A stretch of DNA of 64,000 nt from Mucilaginibacter sp. SMC90 (GTDB lineage: Bacteria; Bacteroidota; Bacteroidia; Sphingobacteriales; Sphingobacteriaceae), in assembly GCF_022811725.1 (NCBI RefSeq), contig NZ_CP094527.1, forward strand, positions 5,890,001 through 5,954,000, written 5' to 3'. The position numbers were made by a program, and so were the translations under genes. Position 1 is the stretch's first letter. Each line of letters begins with the position of its first letter. Positions 19,283 to 26,895 of this stretch are shown here, piece after piece. The notes below the pieces were generated by a model, which did not search any database, had not been told where the DNA came from, and saw only the letters and a list, made by a program, of their open reading frames with translations.

Positions 19283-19290
19283 TATATTTG
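19283..19290 (+). promoter_or_regulatory. Bacteroidota -7 box upstream of merC
   Basis: TATATTTG matches the Bacteroidota housekeeping consensus TAnnTTTG exactly. It ends 4 bp before the merC ATG, so the transcript would be nearly leaderless. No convincing -33 element at the expected distance. Confidence 0.45.
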
Positions 19291-19294
19291 CATC

Positions 19295-19714
19295 ATGGAT
19301 TTTCAAAAGCTTTCTCCCCGGCTGGATAATATTGGTATAACCGCATCAACCCTTTGTGCTATCCATTGTGCAGTAGTGCCTTTATTATTTACCAGTTTGC
19401 CGCTGGTTGGTCTTGGGTTTTTAGCCAACGCCTGGGTTGAATGGGGGATGATCATTTTTGCGTTAGTTATAGGTGTATACGCTATCGGCCTATCTTACAG
19501 GCGGACCCACCATCGTGCCCTGCCATTAATTATGCTTGTATTAGGTTTTACTATCATCATGGGGGGGCATACATTCGCGGCAAATGGGAAAGCTGAGGCT
19601 ATGATAGTTCCATTTGGAGGTTTGCTGATAGCTGCGGCCCACTATATAAATTATAAGTATACAGGTGCCTGCCGGCATGATCATAAAACGTATAAACTTA
19701 AAAAGGTTGAATAA
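19295..19714 (+). CDS. MerC-domain membrane protein
   Basis: Inner-membrane protein of 139 aa with four predicted helices. The first helix has the conserved TLCAIHCAVVPLL motif with Cys21, His24 and Cys25, the metal-binding pair of MerC-type transporters. The C-terminus carries further Cys/His (GACRHDHKTYK). In Bacteroidota such proteins often sit beside Fur-type regulators rather than in mercury operons, suggesting zinc or general metal handling. Its TAA stop overlaps the ATG of the next small gene, implying translational coupling. Metal specificity is inference. Confidence 0.83.
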   Translation: MDFQKLSPRLDNIGITASTLCAIHCAVVPLLFTSLPLVGLGFLANAWVEWGMIIFALVIGVYAIGLSYRRTHHRALPLIMLVLGFTIIMGGHTFAANGKAEAMIVPFGGLLIAAAHYINYKYTGACRHDHKTYKLKKVE

Positions 19715-19845
19715 TGAATAAGCGCCACAGGAATTTTTTTTACGCATTTTTACTGTTCAACTGTTTTTTAAGCCCGGCTTGTAATCATGAAAAGCATAAT
19801 CATGTTCACACTGTGCGGCATAATATTGTCAAAGCGCATAATTGA
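19714..19845 (+). CDS. Small His-rich exported peptide, function unknown
   Basis: A 43-codon open frame whose ATG overlaps the merC stop (TAATG). The product has a basic start (MNKRHRN), a hydrophobic stretch (FFYAFLLFNCFLSPA), Cys23 in SPAC (a weak lipobox), then a 20-residue tail with seven or more residues able to bind metal (NHEKHNHVHTVRHN). This is the pattern of a tiny periplasmic or lipid-anchored metal-binding peptide. It lies between MerC and Fur/Zur genes. It is below usual gene-calling limits and is not a family I recognise; coding status rests on the start overlap, signal-like segment and biased composition. Confidence 0.55.
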   Translation: MNKRHRNFFYAFLLFNCFLSPACNHEKHNHVHTVRHNIVKAHN

Positions 19846-20000
19846 CTCACCCGGTCTGCGCTTTGCTATATCACCCTCTCTTCGGCTTCGCCGTAAAGTG
19901 GGTAGGGAAATAGTAAAATAAAATCCCCTCTTTGCGCAGCACAGAAGGGTGACGGGCATGGCGAAGTCGGGGCGAGGAGATACATTGCACTTATAATAAC
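19846..20000. repeat. Dispersed-repeat-like intergenic block before fur
   Basis: A G/C-rich block (about 19848-19980) with short self-complementary pieces (for example CTTCGGC and GCCGTAA) sits in otherwise AT-rich intergenic DNA. It resembles intergenic repeats frequent in Mucilaginibacter-type genomes; no second copy occurs in the window, so this is tentative. The fur promoter probably lies in the AT-rich stretch 20020-20095. Confidence 0.35.
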
Positions 20001-20098
20001 GATATAAAAAATACCGTTATAAAAGCCGGCAACTAATAGCGCATATTATACGTACCATTATTAAATTAGCGGCCTTATAAATATTACCTGATTAATAC

Positions 20099-20545
20099 AT
20101 GACACAAACCCGGGATATACATCAGTTTGAGCACCTGCTTGATAAGCATCACCTGAAAAAAACTGCGCCGAGGCTTCGCGTTTTATCAATGATGTCGTCA
20201 AGACATGCGGCTACCTCGCAGCCCGATCTGGAGAGCCTGATGCATGATATTGACAGGGTTACCCTTTACCGGATCCTCAATGCTTTTGAAGAAAAAGGCA
20301 TCATTCATAAAGTATTTGATCTTAACGGTACCGCAAATTATGCGCTATGTTCATCAAACTGCGATGAGCATGACCATCATGATGAACACCTGCATTTTAA
20401 TTGTACCCAATGCAAAAATGTATACTGCCTTAATGATATGAACCTTCCTGCTATCAATCTTCCTGCAGGTTTTGAGCCGCATGGCTTTACCTTGTATGCC
20501 CAGGGCCTATGCCCTAAATGCAGTAAAAAGGCGGTGAAGAAATGA
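20099..20545 (+). CDS. Fur-family metalloregulator (Zur-like)
   Basis: DNA-binding repressor of 148 aa. A winged helix occupies about residues 10-85 (APRLRVLSMMSS, DRVTLYRILNAFEEKGIIHKV). The metal-sensing half has HDHHDEHLHFNCTQC and C-terminal CPKC, giving the two CxxC pairs of the structural zinc site. The context of a MerC gene and a His-rich peptide favours zinc (Zur) over iron sensing, though this cannot be decided by eye. The amidase start overlaps its stop by 4 bp (ATGA). Confidence 0.9.
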   Translation: MTQTRDIHQFEHLLDKHHLKKTAPRLRVLSMMSSRHAATSQPDLESLMHDIDRVTLYRILNAFEEKGIIHKVFDLNGTANYALCSSNCDEHDHHDEHLHFNCTQCKNVYCLNDMNLPAINLPAGFEPHGFTLYAQGLCPKCSKKAVKK

Positions 20546-21351
20546 AATGTATCGCTTTCTTCGGGATGATTGTCCTGCTATTCTGGTTTCAAAGTTCATT
20601 CGCGCAGCAAAAAGATACCATACCGGCTGTTACTACCTTTAAGTTTAAAACAGTTATTATCGATGCCGGGCATGGCGGTAAAGATGCGGGCGCGCGTGGA
20701 TCACATTCATTTGAAAAAAATGTAACGCTATCAATAGCCCTGAAACTTAAGGCTGCACTTGATACAGCCATTACAGATGTTAAATCTATCCTTACCCGTA
20801 CAGATGATACTTTTATTCCACTGAACCAACGGTCGGCTATTGCCAATCAAAATCATGGTAACCTGTTTATATCAATTCACTGCAACTCGTCGCCCGAGGG
20901 TACCGCTGCACGTGCGCACAAGCAAAAAGGTGTGCTGATGCTGGTATACGGCTTTCACCGCCTTAAGGAACAGGAGGAGGCCGTGCGTGAAAATGCCTCG
21001 ATTTTTCAGGAGAAGGATTATAAGCAAAACTATGAGAGTTATGACGAAAGTGATCCTTCAAACCTGATTGTACTGAATGCTTACATTCAAAAATACCGTA
21101 AGCAAAGCATCCGTTTTGGCGATTTGGTTGACGATGAGTTCACCGGCGTAGATGGCCGTGAAAGTAACGGTGTTAAGGAACAGGGCGTATTGGTACTGGC
21201 CCATAGCGCTATGCCGGCCGTGCTAATAGAAACCGGTTTTATCAATAATCCGGAAGAGGAAGAATACCTGAACTCAGACGAAGGGCAGCACGAAATTGTA
21301 ATGTCGATCATCAGGGCAGTAAGGAATTACAGAAAGGCGATAGGGGCGTAA
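20542..21351 (+). CDS. N-acetylmuramoyl-L-alanine amidase (Amidase_3)
   Basis: Exported zinc-dependent peptidoglycan amidase of 269 aa cleaving the MurNAc-L-Ala bond. A signal peptide ends near SSFAQ. Zinc ligands are His44 (IIDAGHGG), Glu58 (SFEKN) and His113 (ISIHCN); the catalytic Glu230 is in VLIETGFINN. No LysM or other wall-binding domain. Overlaps the Fur/Zur stop by 4 bp, so it is translationally coupled to the metalloregulator, and may be controlled with it. Confidence 0.93.
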   Translation: MKCIAFFGMIVLLFWFQSSFAQQKDTIPAVTTFKFKTVIIDAGHGGKDAGARGSHSFEKNVTLSIALKLKAALDTAITDVKSILTRTDDTFIPLNQRSAIANQNHGNLFISIHCNSSPEGTAARAHKQKGVLMLVYGFHRLKEQEEAVRENASIFQEKDYKQNYESYDESDPSNLIVLNAYIQKYRKQSIRFGDLVDDEFTGVDGRESNGVKEQGVLVLAHSAMPAVLIETGFINNPEEEEYLNSDEGQHEIVMSIIRAVRNYRKAIGA

Positions 21352-21375
21352 TAAAGCTATTGTACCCTCCTTATT

Positions 21376-21503
21376 GTCATTTCGAAGGAGCAGGGTATAG
21401 CCAAGAGCGTGGGGGCGAAAGAGAAATCTTATACGCCTTGCAAATTCAACCTGCATAGTTCACTTGTATGCTTTATAAGATTTCTCCCTATGGTCGAAAT
21501 GAC
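21376..21503. repeat. Palindromic repeat, left copy beside GIY-YIG gene
   Basis: Outer arms GTCATTTCGA (21376-21385) and TCGAAATGAC (21494-21503) enclose inner arms GAGAAATCTTATA (21421-21433) and TATAAGATTTCTC (21474-21486). It starts 25 bp after the amidase stop and ends 12 bp before the GIY-YIG stop. Confidence 0.8.
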
Positions 21504-21515
21504 ATCGTGTTTTTA

Positions 21516-21818
21516 TTATCCGATAACACTATCATTTAAAAATTTCCAGCCAGGATTAGTTGTCTCTATTAACGCGTTCTTCTTTTCTCTACGCCATTTT
21601 TTTATTTCTTTCTCTCTGGCAATAGCATGTTCAATGTGGGTAAAGTGTTCGTAATAAACTAAATGATAACAATAGTATTTACCTGTGAATGATTTGTTAG
21701 TACCCCTATTTTCGAGATGTTGCAGAACACGTACGCTTATGTCGTTTGTTACTCCTATGTATAGTACAGTTTTACCGGGATTGGTAGTGATATAAACGTA
21801 ATAATTGTGATTCCACAT
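21516..21818 (-). CDS. Small GIY-YIG nuclease-domain protein (YhbQ/UPF0213-like)
   Basis: Stand-alone GIY-YIG domain of 100 aa. The first beta strands carry YYVYITT and VLYIGVTND, the catalytic-site Arg lies in ISVRVLQHL, and a candidate metal-binding Glu is in AREKEIKKWRREKK. No DNA-binding domain is attached. Such proteins are highly multicopy in Bacteroidota. This one is enclosed by two copies of the same palindromic repeat (21376-21503 and 21879-21988), which raises the possibility of joint movement. Host function is unknown. Confidence 0.88.
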   Translation of the reverse strand: MWNHNYYVYITTNPGKTVLYIGVTNDISVRVLQHLENRGTNKSFTGKYYCYHLVYYEHFTHIEHAIAREKEIKKWRREKKNALIETTNPGWKFLNDSVIG

Positions 21819-21878
21819 GTTTTTAAATGTAGATATTTCTAATCAAAAGAAAATTGCCATTTCTGAACGAGGTACTTA

Positions 21879-21988
21879 GAGAAATCTTATACAACAAATA
21901 AGCGGTCCATGCTGATCAAATTTGCAGGGCGTATAAGATTTCTCTTTCGCTCCTATGCTCATTTCCCCTCCCGCTCAGTCGAAATGAC
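21879..21988. repeat. Palindromic repeat, right copy beside GIY-YIG gene
   Basis: Shares with the left copy the arms GAGAAATCTTATAC (21879-21892) and GTATAAGATTTCTC (21931-21944) and the terminus TCGAAATGAC (21979-21988). The matching left terminus GTCATTTCGA is missing or degenerate, so this copy is incomplete. It ends 7 bp before the FHA gene stop. Confidence 0.75.
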
Positions 21989-21995
21989 AACAAGG

Positions 21996-22790
21996 TTATG
22001 GATTCGCCACCGTACTATATAAAAACACCGCCGATTCCCCCAATATCACCTGGTCGCCTTCATTTAACGGGTGACCTATCTGGGTGGAATTAAGTTTGAT
22101 CATTTTGCCATCGGCTGCTATATGGATCTTGGTTTTGTTGCGAGGGGGGACACCGCCTTCATCGGCAAAGATCATGAAGCGTTCACTTTCGGCATCCCAT
22201 TCAATATGGGCGTGCTGTCTGCTGATGTATTTATTACTGTCATCCCTGCTTTCTCCCGGAAAAACCAGCTGGTTAAGTCTGAATGAACCATTTTCGGTAA
22301 CCGCCTTTTTATCCCTGCCGATATTGAGCTTAGGGTCGGTAGCTTTGATCAGGTATTCTTCTTTTTCAGCCTCTCCGCTCAGAATCCGTAAATAGGCTGT
22401 GAATGAAGCTGCGTTATGGGCAACCTGCTTGCGGGTGTTCATAACGAAGGCTACATCAAGGTCATGCATCCTTCTGGCATCTGCCGGAAACTGCTCCGTA
22501 AATTCAACATCAAGTGTCCAATCCGGAGGTAAATTGATAGCAAAATCGTCGGCTATTTTTTGAACCTCATTTTTGAATAGCTGTTTATCGTGCACATAAA
22601 CGGCTCCTTCGTAGATAGACTTGTCATCAGCATCAGAAGCTATAAAAAGTTTCAACTCTTTGATGTGGCCGCCTTCGCCGCCCTCTATCTTTTGCAACGA
22701 TTCTTTTATGAAACGCAATATAGCTTCACGTAAACTTTTAACATCCCAGGGTTGCTTTTCGCCGCTTCTTTTAAATAAACTAAATGCCAT
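21996..22790 (-). CDS. FHA-domain phosphothreonine-binding protein
   Basis: Cytosolic protein of 264 aa, no signal or membrane segment. Residues 1-125 form an alpha/beta region of unknown family; 145-260 form an FHA domain with the canonical phosphothreonine contacts Gly158-Arg159 (IGRD), Ser190-Arg191 and His193 (ISRQHA) and Asn218. The arrangement of a distinct N-terminal domain followed by FHA is like actinobacterial FhaA. Last gene of the kinase/phosphatase/SEDS-PBP operon, 25 bp after the fusion gene. It probably reads kinase phosphorylation and links it to the cell-wall synthase; this is inference. Confidence 0.85.
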   Translation of the reverse strand: MAFSLFKRSGEKQPWDVKSLREAILRFIKESLQKIEGGEGGHIKELKLFIASDADDKSIYEGAVYVHDKQLFKNEVQKIADDFAINLPPDWTLDVEFTEQFPADARRMHDLDVAFVMNTRKQVAHNAASFTAYLRILSGEAEKEEYLIKATDPKLNIGRDKKAVTENGSFRLNQLVFPGESRDDSNKYISRQHAHIEWDAESERFMIFADEGGVPPRNKTKIHIAADGKMIKLNSTQIGHPLNEGDQVILGESAVFLYSTVANP

Positions 22791-22815
22791 TTGCTCTTTC
22801 CTTTCTGCTTAAACA

Positions 22816-25800
22816 CTATTCTTCGGTAGTGGTTTCCGTTTCCATGCTTTTAATATAGCCCTTCTTTAACAGGAACGGGATCACGTGGTTCCCGGCCAGG
22901 TGTACCGCGTCAGATGATCCACGGGTCGACTCAACCCGGATACATGTCACTATATAACCACTGCCCTTTTCTTTTGGTGCAAAGAAAACATACCAGCCGT
23001 CGTTAACGCTCTGGTTCCTGACAATACGTTCAGGCGTACCTGTTTTACCGGCTACCTTGATACCTAATATAGGGGTTTTAGGCGCACTTTGCTCAATCAT
23101 GTATTGTTTTAATAAGGCCGCGTAGCGAGGATCATCGGCCAGTTTAATACCACTTTTTACGGCCACCGTCGAGTCGGCAATTTTTAGTGCATACCTGTTA
23201 GGCATCAATACACCACTATTGGCTACGCCGGATACCAGCCTTGCCACAGCCGCCGGGGTAGCAATCAGTTCGCCCTGTCCCCAGGCCATGCCCGATATAC
23301 CTTTAGCCCGCGTTTTGTGGATATTATTAGGATCGTACCTCGGTTTGGTATTAAACTCGGTTTTACGCCATAGGGCGCGCCACTTATCTTCCTGGGTAAC
23401 ATTCAATACCGGTTTATTATAATAATAACCACCTACGCCGTGTAAAAACATACCTGTTTTAAGATACAGTGTGGCCATGTACTCTTCAAGATGTTCCTGG
23501 TTAGCCAGCTTAATAAAATATACGTTGTTTGATTTGGCAATGGCCCGTTCCATGCTGATCATGCCGGTTTCGTCCGGTTCGATACCTTTGGTACGGATCC
23601 GCTCTTCAGTACTTACATGATATTGTACTTCGGCGGCAGCTATCCCCAACTTATTAAATGCCGACATCGCTGTTAAAACCTTGGCAGTTGAGCCCGGCTG
23701 ACTGGCATAGGTAAAGCCCAGATCGGTAGTAGTTAGCCAGGTGGCGAGTTTATTTTGATCGGCCAGCGGCATGGTAAGCTGATCCCAGTTATGAACAGGC
23801 GGCAGCGGATATTGCGCAGAGGTAAGCACATCGCCGGTATTGGATTCAACAATCACTACCGACACCCGGTTATCATACAGCGAGGTATCAGATGCGATGG
23901 ATTGCTGGATGCTTGTTTGCAGATCGGCATCCATAGTGAGTTTTACATCGCGGTTTTTGTTTTTAAATGCATTTACTTCCGGGCCGTTGATATCGCTGAT
24001 GAGCAGGTTGGCTAATGCGCTGTAATCCTTTTTTGCTACGGTCATTTCCTTCATGCCGCGGGGCAAAAACCTGTCTTCCTGGTAACGTGATGCTTTTACG
24101 TTGTAATTGGTGATAGGCATATGAAACCCGCGGAGCTCGGCGGCGTGCTCATATTCGGCGAAGTAACCGTTCGTGCTACCGTTAAATACGCCCGTGTTCT
24201 GATCGCCCGTCCAGAAAAACATTTGTTCTTCAAAAGGGTAAAACCTGTCCAAACGTTTGTGCATGGCCGAATCCAAATCGTAATGCAGCATGCCCGAGGC
24301 ACTTAATTTATTCTTTTGTTTTTCGATAAGTTCAGGTTTGCTGGTAGCCAGGATAAGTCCATTACGGTCATAGATAGTACCGGCCTGCAACTTATTCATC
24401 AATATGGCTATCCGCGGATTGTAGCTAAACATGCGCAAACCGCTTTTATCGGCAACCAAAGCCGGTTTTACAACCCATTGTTTATTATCTGTAGTGTAGC
24501 GGGATACATTGACCACCAGCAATACAACGCCAGCCAATGCAGCTGCCAAAGCAGGCACCAGGTTTTTATCCTGTTGTTTGGTGATGTAATCCATTTGTAC
24601 TGCTGTACCCCTTACCGATGATACCGACAACAGGAAGCCCGCCGCCAATAGGTTGATCACCAATGACGAACCGCCGTAACTTTCAAAAGGCAGGGAAACC
24701 CCCGATAACGGCAATGCCCCGATGGAGCCGCCCGCTATCAGTAGAAACTGCACGAAGGTACATACGCCTATACCGGCGCTGAGATAAAACAGTAACGGCA
24801 TCCCCGTTTGCCTGCCGATAATGATTGATCGATGCAGGTACAGCAAAAACAGGATGAACACCGCGGCCATACCAGCCCAGCCAAATTCTTCGCCGATGGA
24901 TGGCAGGATCATATCGGTATGGGCTTCGGGGATGGTTTTTGCAAAACCTTGTCCTACGCCTTGTCCGCTTAAGCCTCCGCTGGCCATAGCCCAGAGGCCG
25001 TTAGCTACCTGGTCGCCACCGTAAACTTCGTTGTTCCAGGCATCCTGCCAGATGGCCTTACGTTCCACCAAACGCTCAACCGGACCGGGAATAATTTTAT
25101 CAAGGCCGGGAATTTTATCGATGGTTAAAAACGCGGTGATCACTACCAAAGCCATAATGGCCGATTCGCTCAGCCTCCTGCGCCTGAAAAACACCACGCC
25201 TCCGAGCGAAAAGAAGGTAATACCTGCGCTGAGCCAGATATTATCAAAGAACCAGGTAGTGAGTACAAATAGTACAACGAAACCTGCCATGTACAGGAAA
25301 TCGCCCCGCGAAAACGAGAACAGGATGATGAATGTAAAACAGATCACCATAGCCGGGCCTAAATCGCCCAAAACCAAGAATAATAATAAGGTGATTACAG
25401 TGGCTATAAGCGCGAATGAAAAGAACGACCAGCGCTTGCTCCAGCTGGCGTACTGACTGATAAATTTTTCGTTCGTAGCAAAAAATCCCGCCAGGAAAAT
25501 AACGATGAGATATTTAACAATTTCACTTGGCTGAAAACCCAGCAGGTTTACTTTAACACCGCTGCCTTCCGGACCGGTTCCAAACAAAATGGTAGAGAAA
25601 AGGATGGCCATGGCTACAATAGCCCAGGGCCAGCCGTTGGCTGCAGTCCGGCTCCATTTAAAAATAAGCAAACGGTAAAAGCCCGAATCAGGATTAAGCT
25701 TACGCAGGTTAAACAGTTGGATAATACAGATGCCGGCTATCCCGATGCCCAAATAAATAAGTGTATCCTTTGCCAAAAACCTGTCACGCAACGGGTCCTG

Positions 25801-26892
25801 CAAGCTTAAAAGAGTAAGAAGCGAGATGCCGGTAAGCATCATGATGAGCGGCAAAATGATCTGATCGGCGTTGGGGTACCTGGCGCTGAGCAACAGGTGT
25901 ACAATGATAAAACCGGCAAAAAAGCAAACGGCTATGATCCAGTACCACATATTAAACTCGTCCTGGTAACGCACAATAAAAGCGCCTTCCTTTTTCAGGA
26001 TATTAAAATCGCGGGTGGAGAGCAGCTTGATACTATGCGGAGCCTGGTTAAATTTAAATGTTACGTCTTTATCCAGTTCATCAATACCCTGCGAGCGGCC
26101 AAACTCAAAACCCGGCTGCATGGGCAATACCGAAAATGCTTTACCTGTTGGCAGCTTGGCAAATACAAAACGCCCTTCGGCATCTGTACGGGCAAAAGCG
26201 GTTAATGATTGCAGTACTTTCTTTTTCTGATCATTAAGTACGTAAAGCTTTTTGTAGGCCGATCCATTTTCTGAGTATGAGGTTTTTGCTCCTGTTTCCT
26301 CATCGCTGAAAATACTATCGCGGGGTAATATCATGGTCAGCTTTACCAGTACACCGGGTATAGGTTCGCCTTTATGAGCTATCGTTCCTTTGATGCTGTA
26401 TTCACCGAGGTTAAGATCTGTTTGAGCGCCTAAAGCAGGCGGATTTTTCAATTCCTGCTCAAAGCGGGTTGAATCATCGCCGGTATAACCTAATAGCGTG
26501 CGGGAGGTAAGCACGCGTTTCTTAAAAGTTTCGCCGCCTTTTTCAAAAGCCTCATCGGCATTTACGTAGTATTTGCGTTTATTGAGTTCGCCTGTGTTAT
26601 CAACCAGCTCGCCGGCCGCTTTACGCGATGCAATTACCGATTCAATGTAATCCACATCCCGCGGGTCATCAAAATAATAGCCTTTTTTAAGTAAGGCCTT
26701 TACGTTTTGAGCTGTATTGGGCGAGTTAAGGTTTACAATGGTACCGTCTTTCAGGCGTTTATCAACATCAGTAAACTTAAGCTGTAATACACTGTATAGC
26801 CTTACAAATAAAACGGCCAGCAATATGCCTGTAAGCAACAGGAACAGCCGTTCCATTCTCCTGCCGGGTACTTTTGGATTTTCCTGGGCCAT
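22816..26892 (-). CDS. SEDS glycosyltransferase (RodA/FtsW) fused to class B penicillin-binding protein
   Basis: One 1358-aa chain combining peptidoglycan polymerase and transpeptidase. A first membrane helix (about 15-38) is followed by an extracytoplasmic region of about 270 residues with a beta-sandwich (IKGTIAHKGEPIPGVLVKL, about 150-285). The SEDS membrane domain (about 318-770) has GFQPSEIVKYLIVIF near 450, NGLWAMASGGLSGQGVGQG near 630, and EAHTDMIL near 656 with the Asp expected to be catalytic. A helix at about 775-795 anchors the PBP part: GTIYDRNGLILATS near 836, SxxK in GSTAK near 1067, SNN near 1119 and KTGT near 1283. Both enzymes keep their key residues, so it should be a self-contained wall synthase. 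Starts 3 bp after the phosphatase stop. Confidence 0.93.
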   Translation of the reverse strand: MAQENPKVPGRRMERLFLLLTGILLAVLFVRLYSVLQLKFTDVDKRLKDGTIVNLNSPNTAQNVKALLKKGYYFDDPRDVDYIESVIASRKAAGELVDNTGELNKRKYYVNADEAFEKGGETFKKRVLTSRTLLGYTGDDSTRFEQELKNPPALGAQTDLNLGEYSIKGTIAHKGEPIPGVLVKLTMILPRDSIFSDEETGAKTSYSENGSAYKKLYVLNDQKKKVLQSLTAFARTDAEGRFVFAKLPTGKAFSVLPMQPGFEFGRSQGIDELDKDVTFKFNQAPHSIKLLSTRDFNILKKEGAFIVRYQDEFNMWYWIIAVCFFAGFIIVHLLLSARYPNADQIILPLIMMLTGISLLTLLSLQDPLRDRFLAKDTLIYLGIGIAGICIIQLFNLRKLNPDSGFYRLLIFKWSRTAANGWPWAIVAMAILFSTILFGTGPEGSGVKVNLLGFQPSEIVKYLIVIFLAGFFATNEKFISQYASWSKRWSFFSFALIATVITLLLFLVLGDLGPAMVICFTFIILFSFSRGDFLYMAGFVVLFVLTTWFFDNIWLSAGITFFSLGGVVFFRRRRLSESAIMALVVITAFLTIDKIPGLDKIIPGPVERLVERKAIWQDAWNNEVYGGDQVANGLWAMASGGLSGQGVGQGFAKTIPEAHTDMILPSIGEEFGWAGMAAVFILFLLYLHRSIIIGRQTGMPLLFYLSAGIGVCTFVQFLLIAGGSIGALPLSGVSLPFESYGGSSLVINLLAAGFLLSVSSVRGTAVQMDYITKQQDKNLVPALAAALAGVVLLVVNVSRYTTDNKQWVVKPALVADKSGLRMFSYNPRIAILMNKLQAGTIYDRNGLILATSKPELIEKQKNKLSASGMLHYDLDSAMHKRLDRFYPFEEQMFFWTGDQNTGVFNGSTNGYFAEYEHAAELRGFHMPITNYNVKASRYQEDRFLPRGMKEMTVAKKDYSALANLLISDINGPEVNAFKNKNRDVKLTMDADLQTSIQQSIASDTSLYDNRVSVVIVESNTGDVLTSAQYPLPPVHNWDQLTMPLADQNKLATWLTTTDLGFTYASQPGSTAKVLTAMSAFNKLGIAAAEVQYHVSTEERIRTKGIEPDETGMISMERAIAKSNNVYFIKLANQEHLEEYMATLYLKTGMFLHGVGGYYYNKPVLNVTQEDKWRALWRKTEFNTKPRYDPNNIHKTRAKGISGMAWGQGELIATPAAVARLVSGVANSGVLMPNRYALKIADSTVAVKSGIKLADDPRYAALLKQYMIEQSAPKTPILGIKVAGKTGTPERIVRNQSVNDGWYVFFAPKEKGSGYIVTCIRVESTRGSSDAVHLAGNHVIPFLLKKGYIKSMETETTTEE

Positions 26893-26895
26893 TTA

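Noticed and set aside
19283..19290. Mercury resistance operon suggested by MerC
   Set aside because: No merR, merA, merP or merT nearby; a Fur/Zur gene and a His-rich peptide point to zinc or general metal handling.
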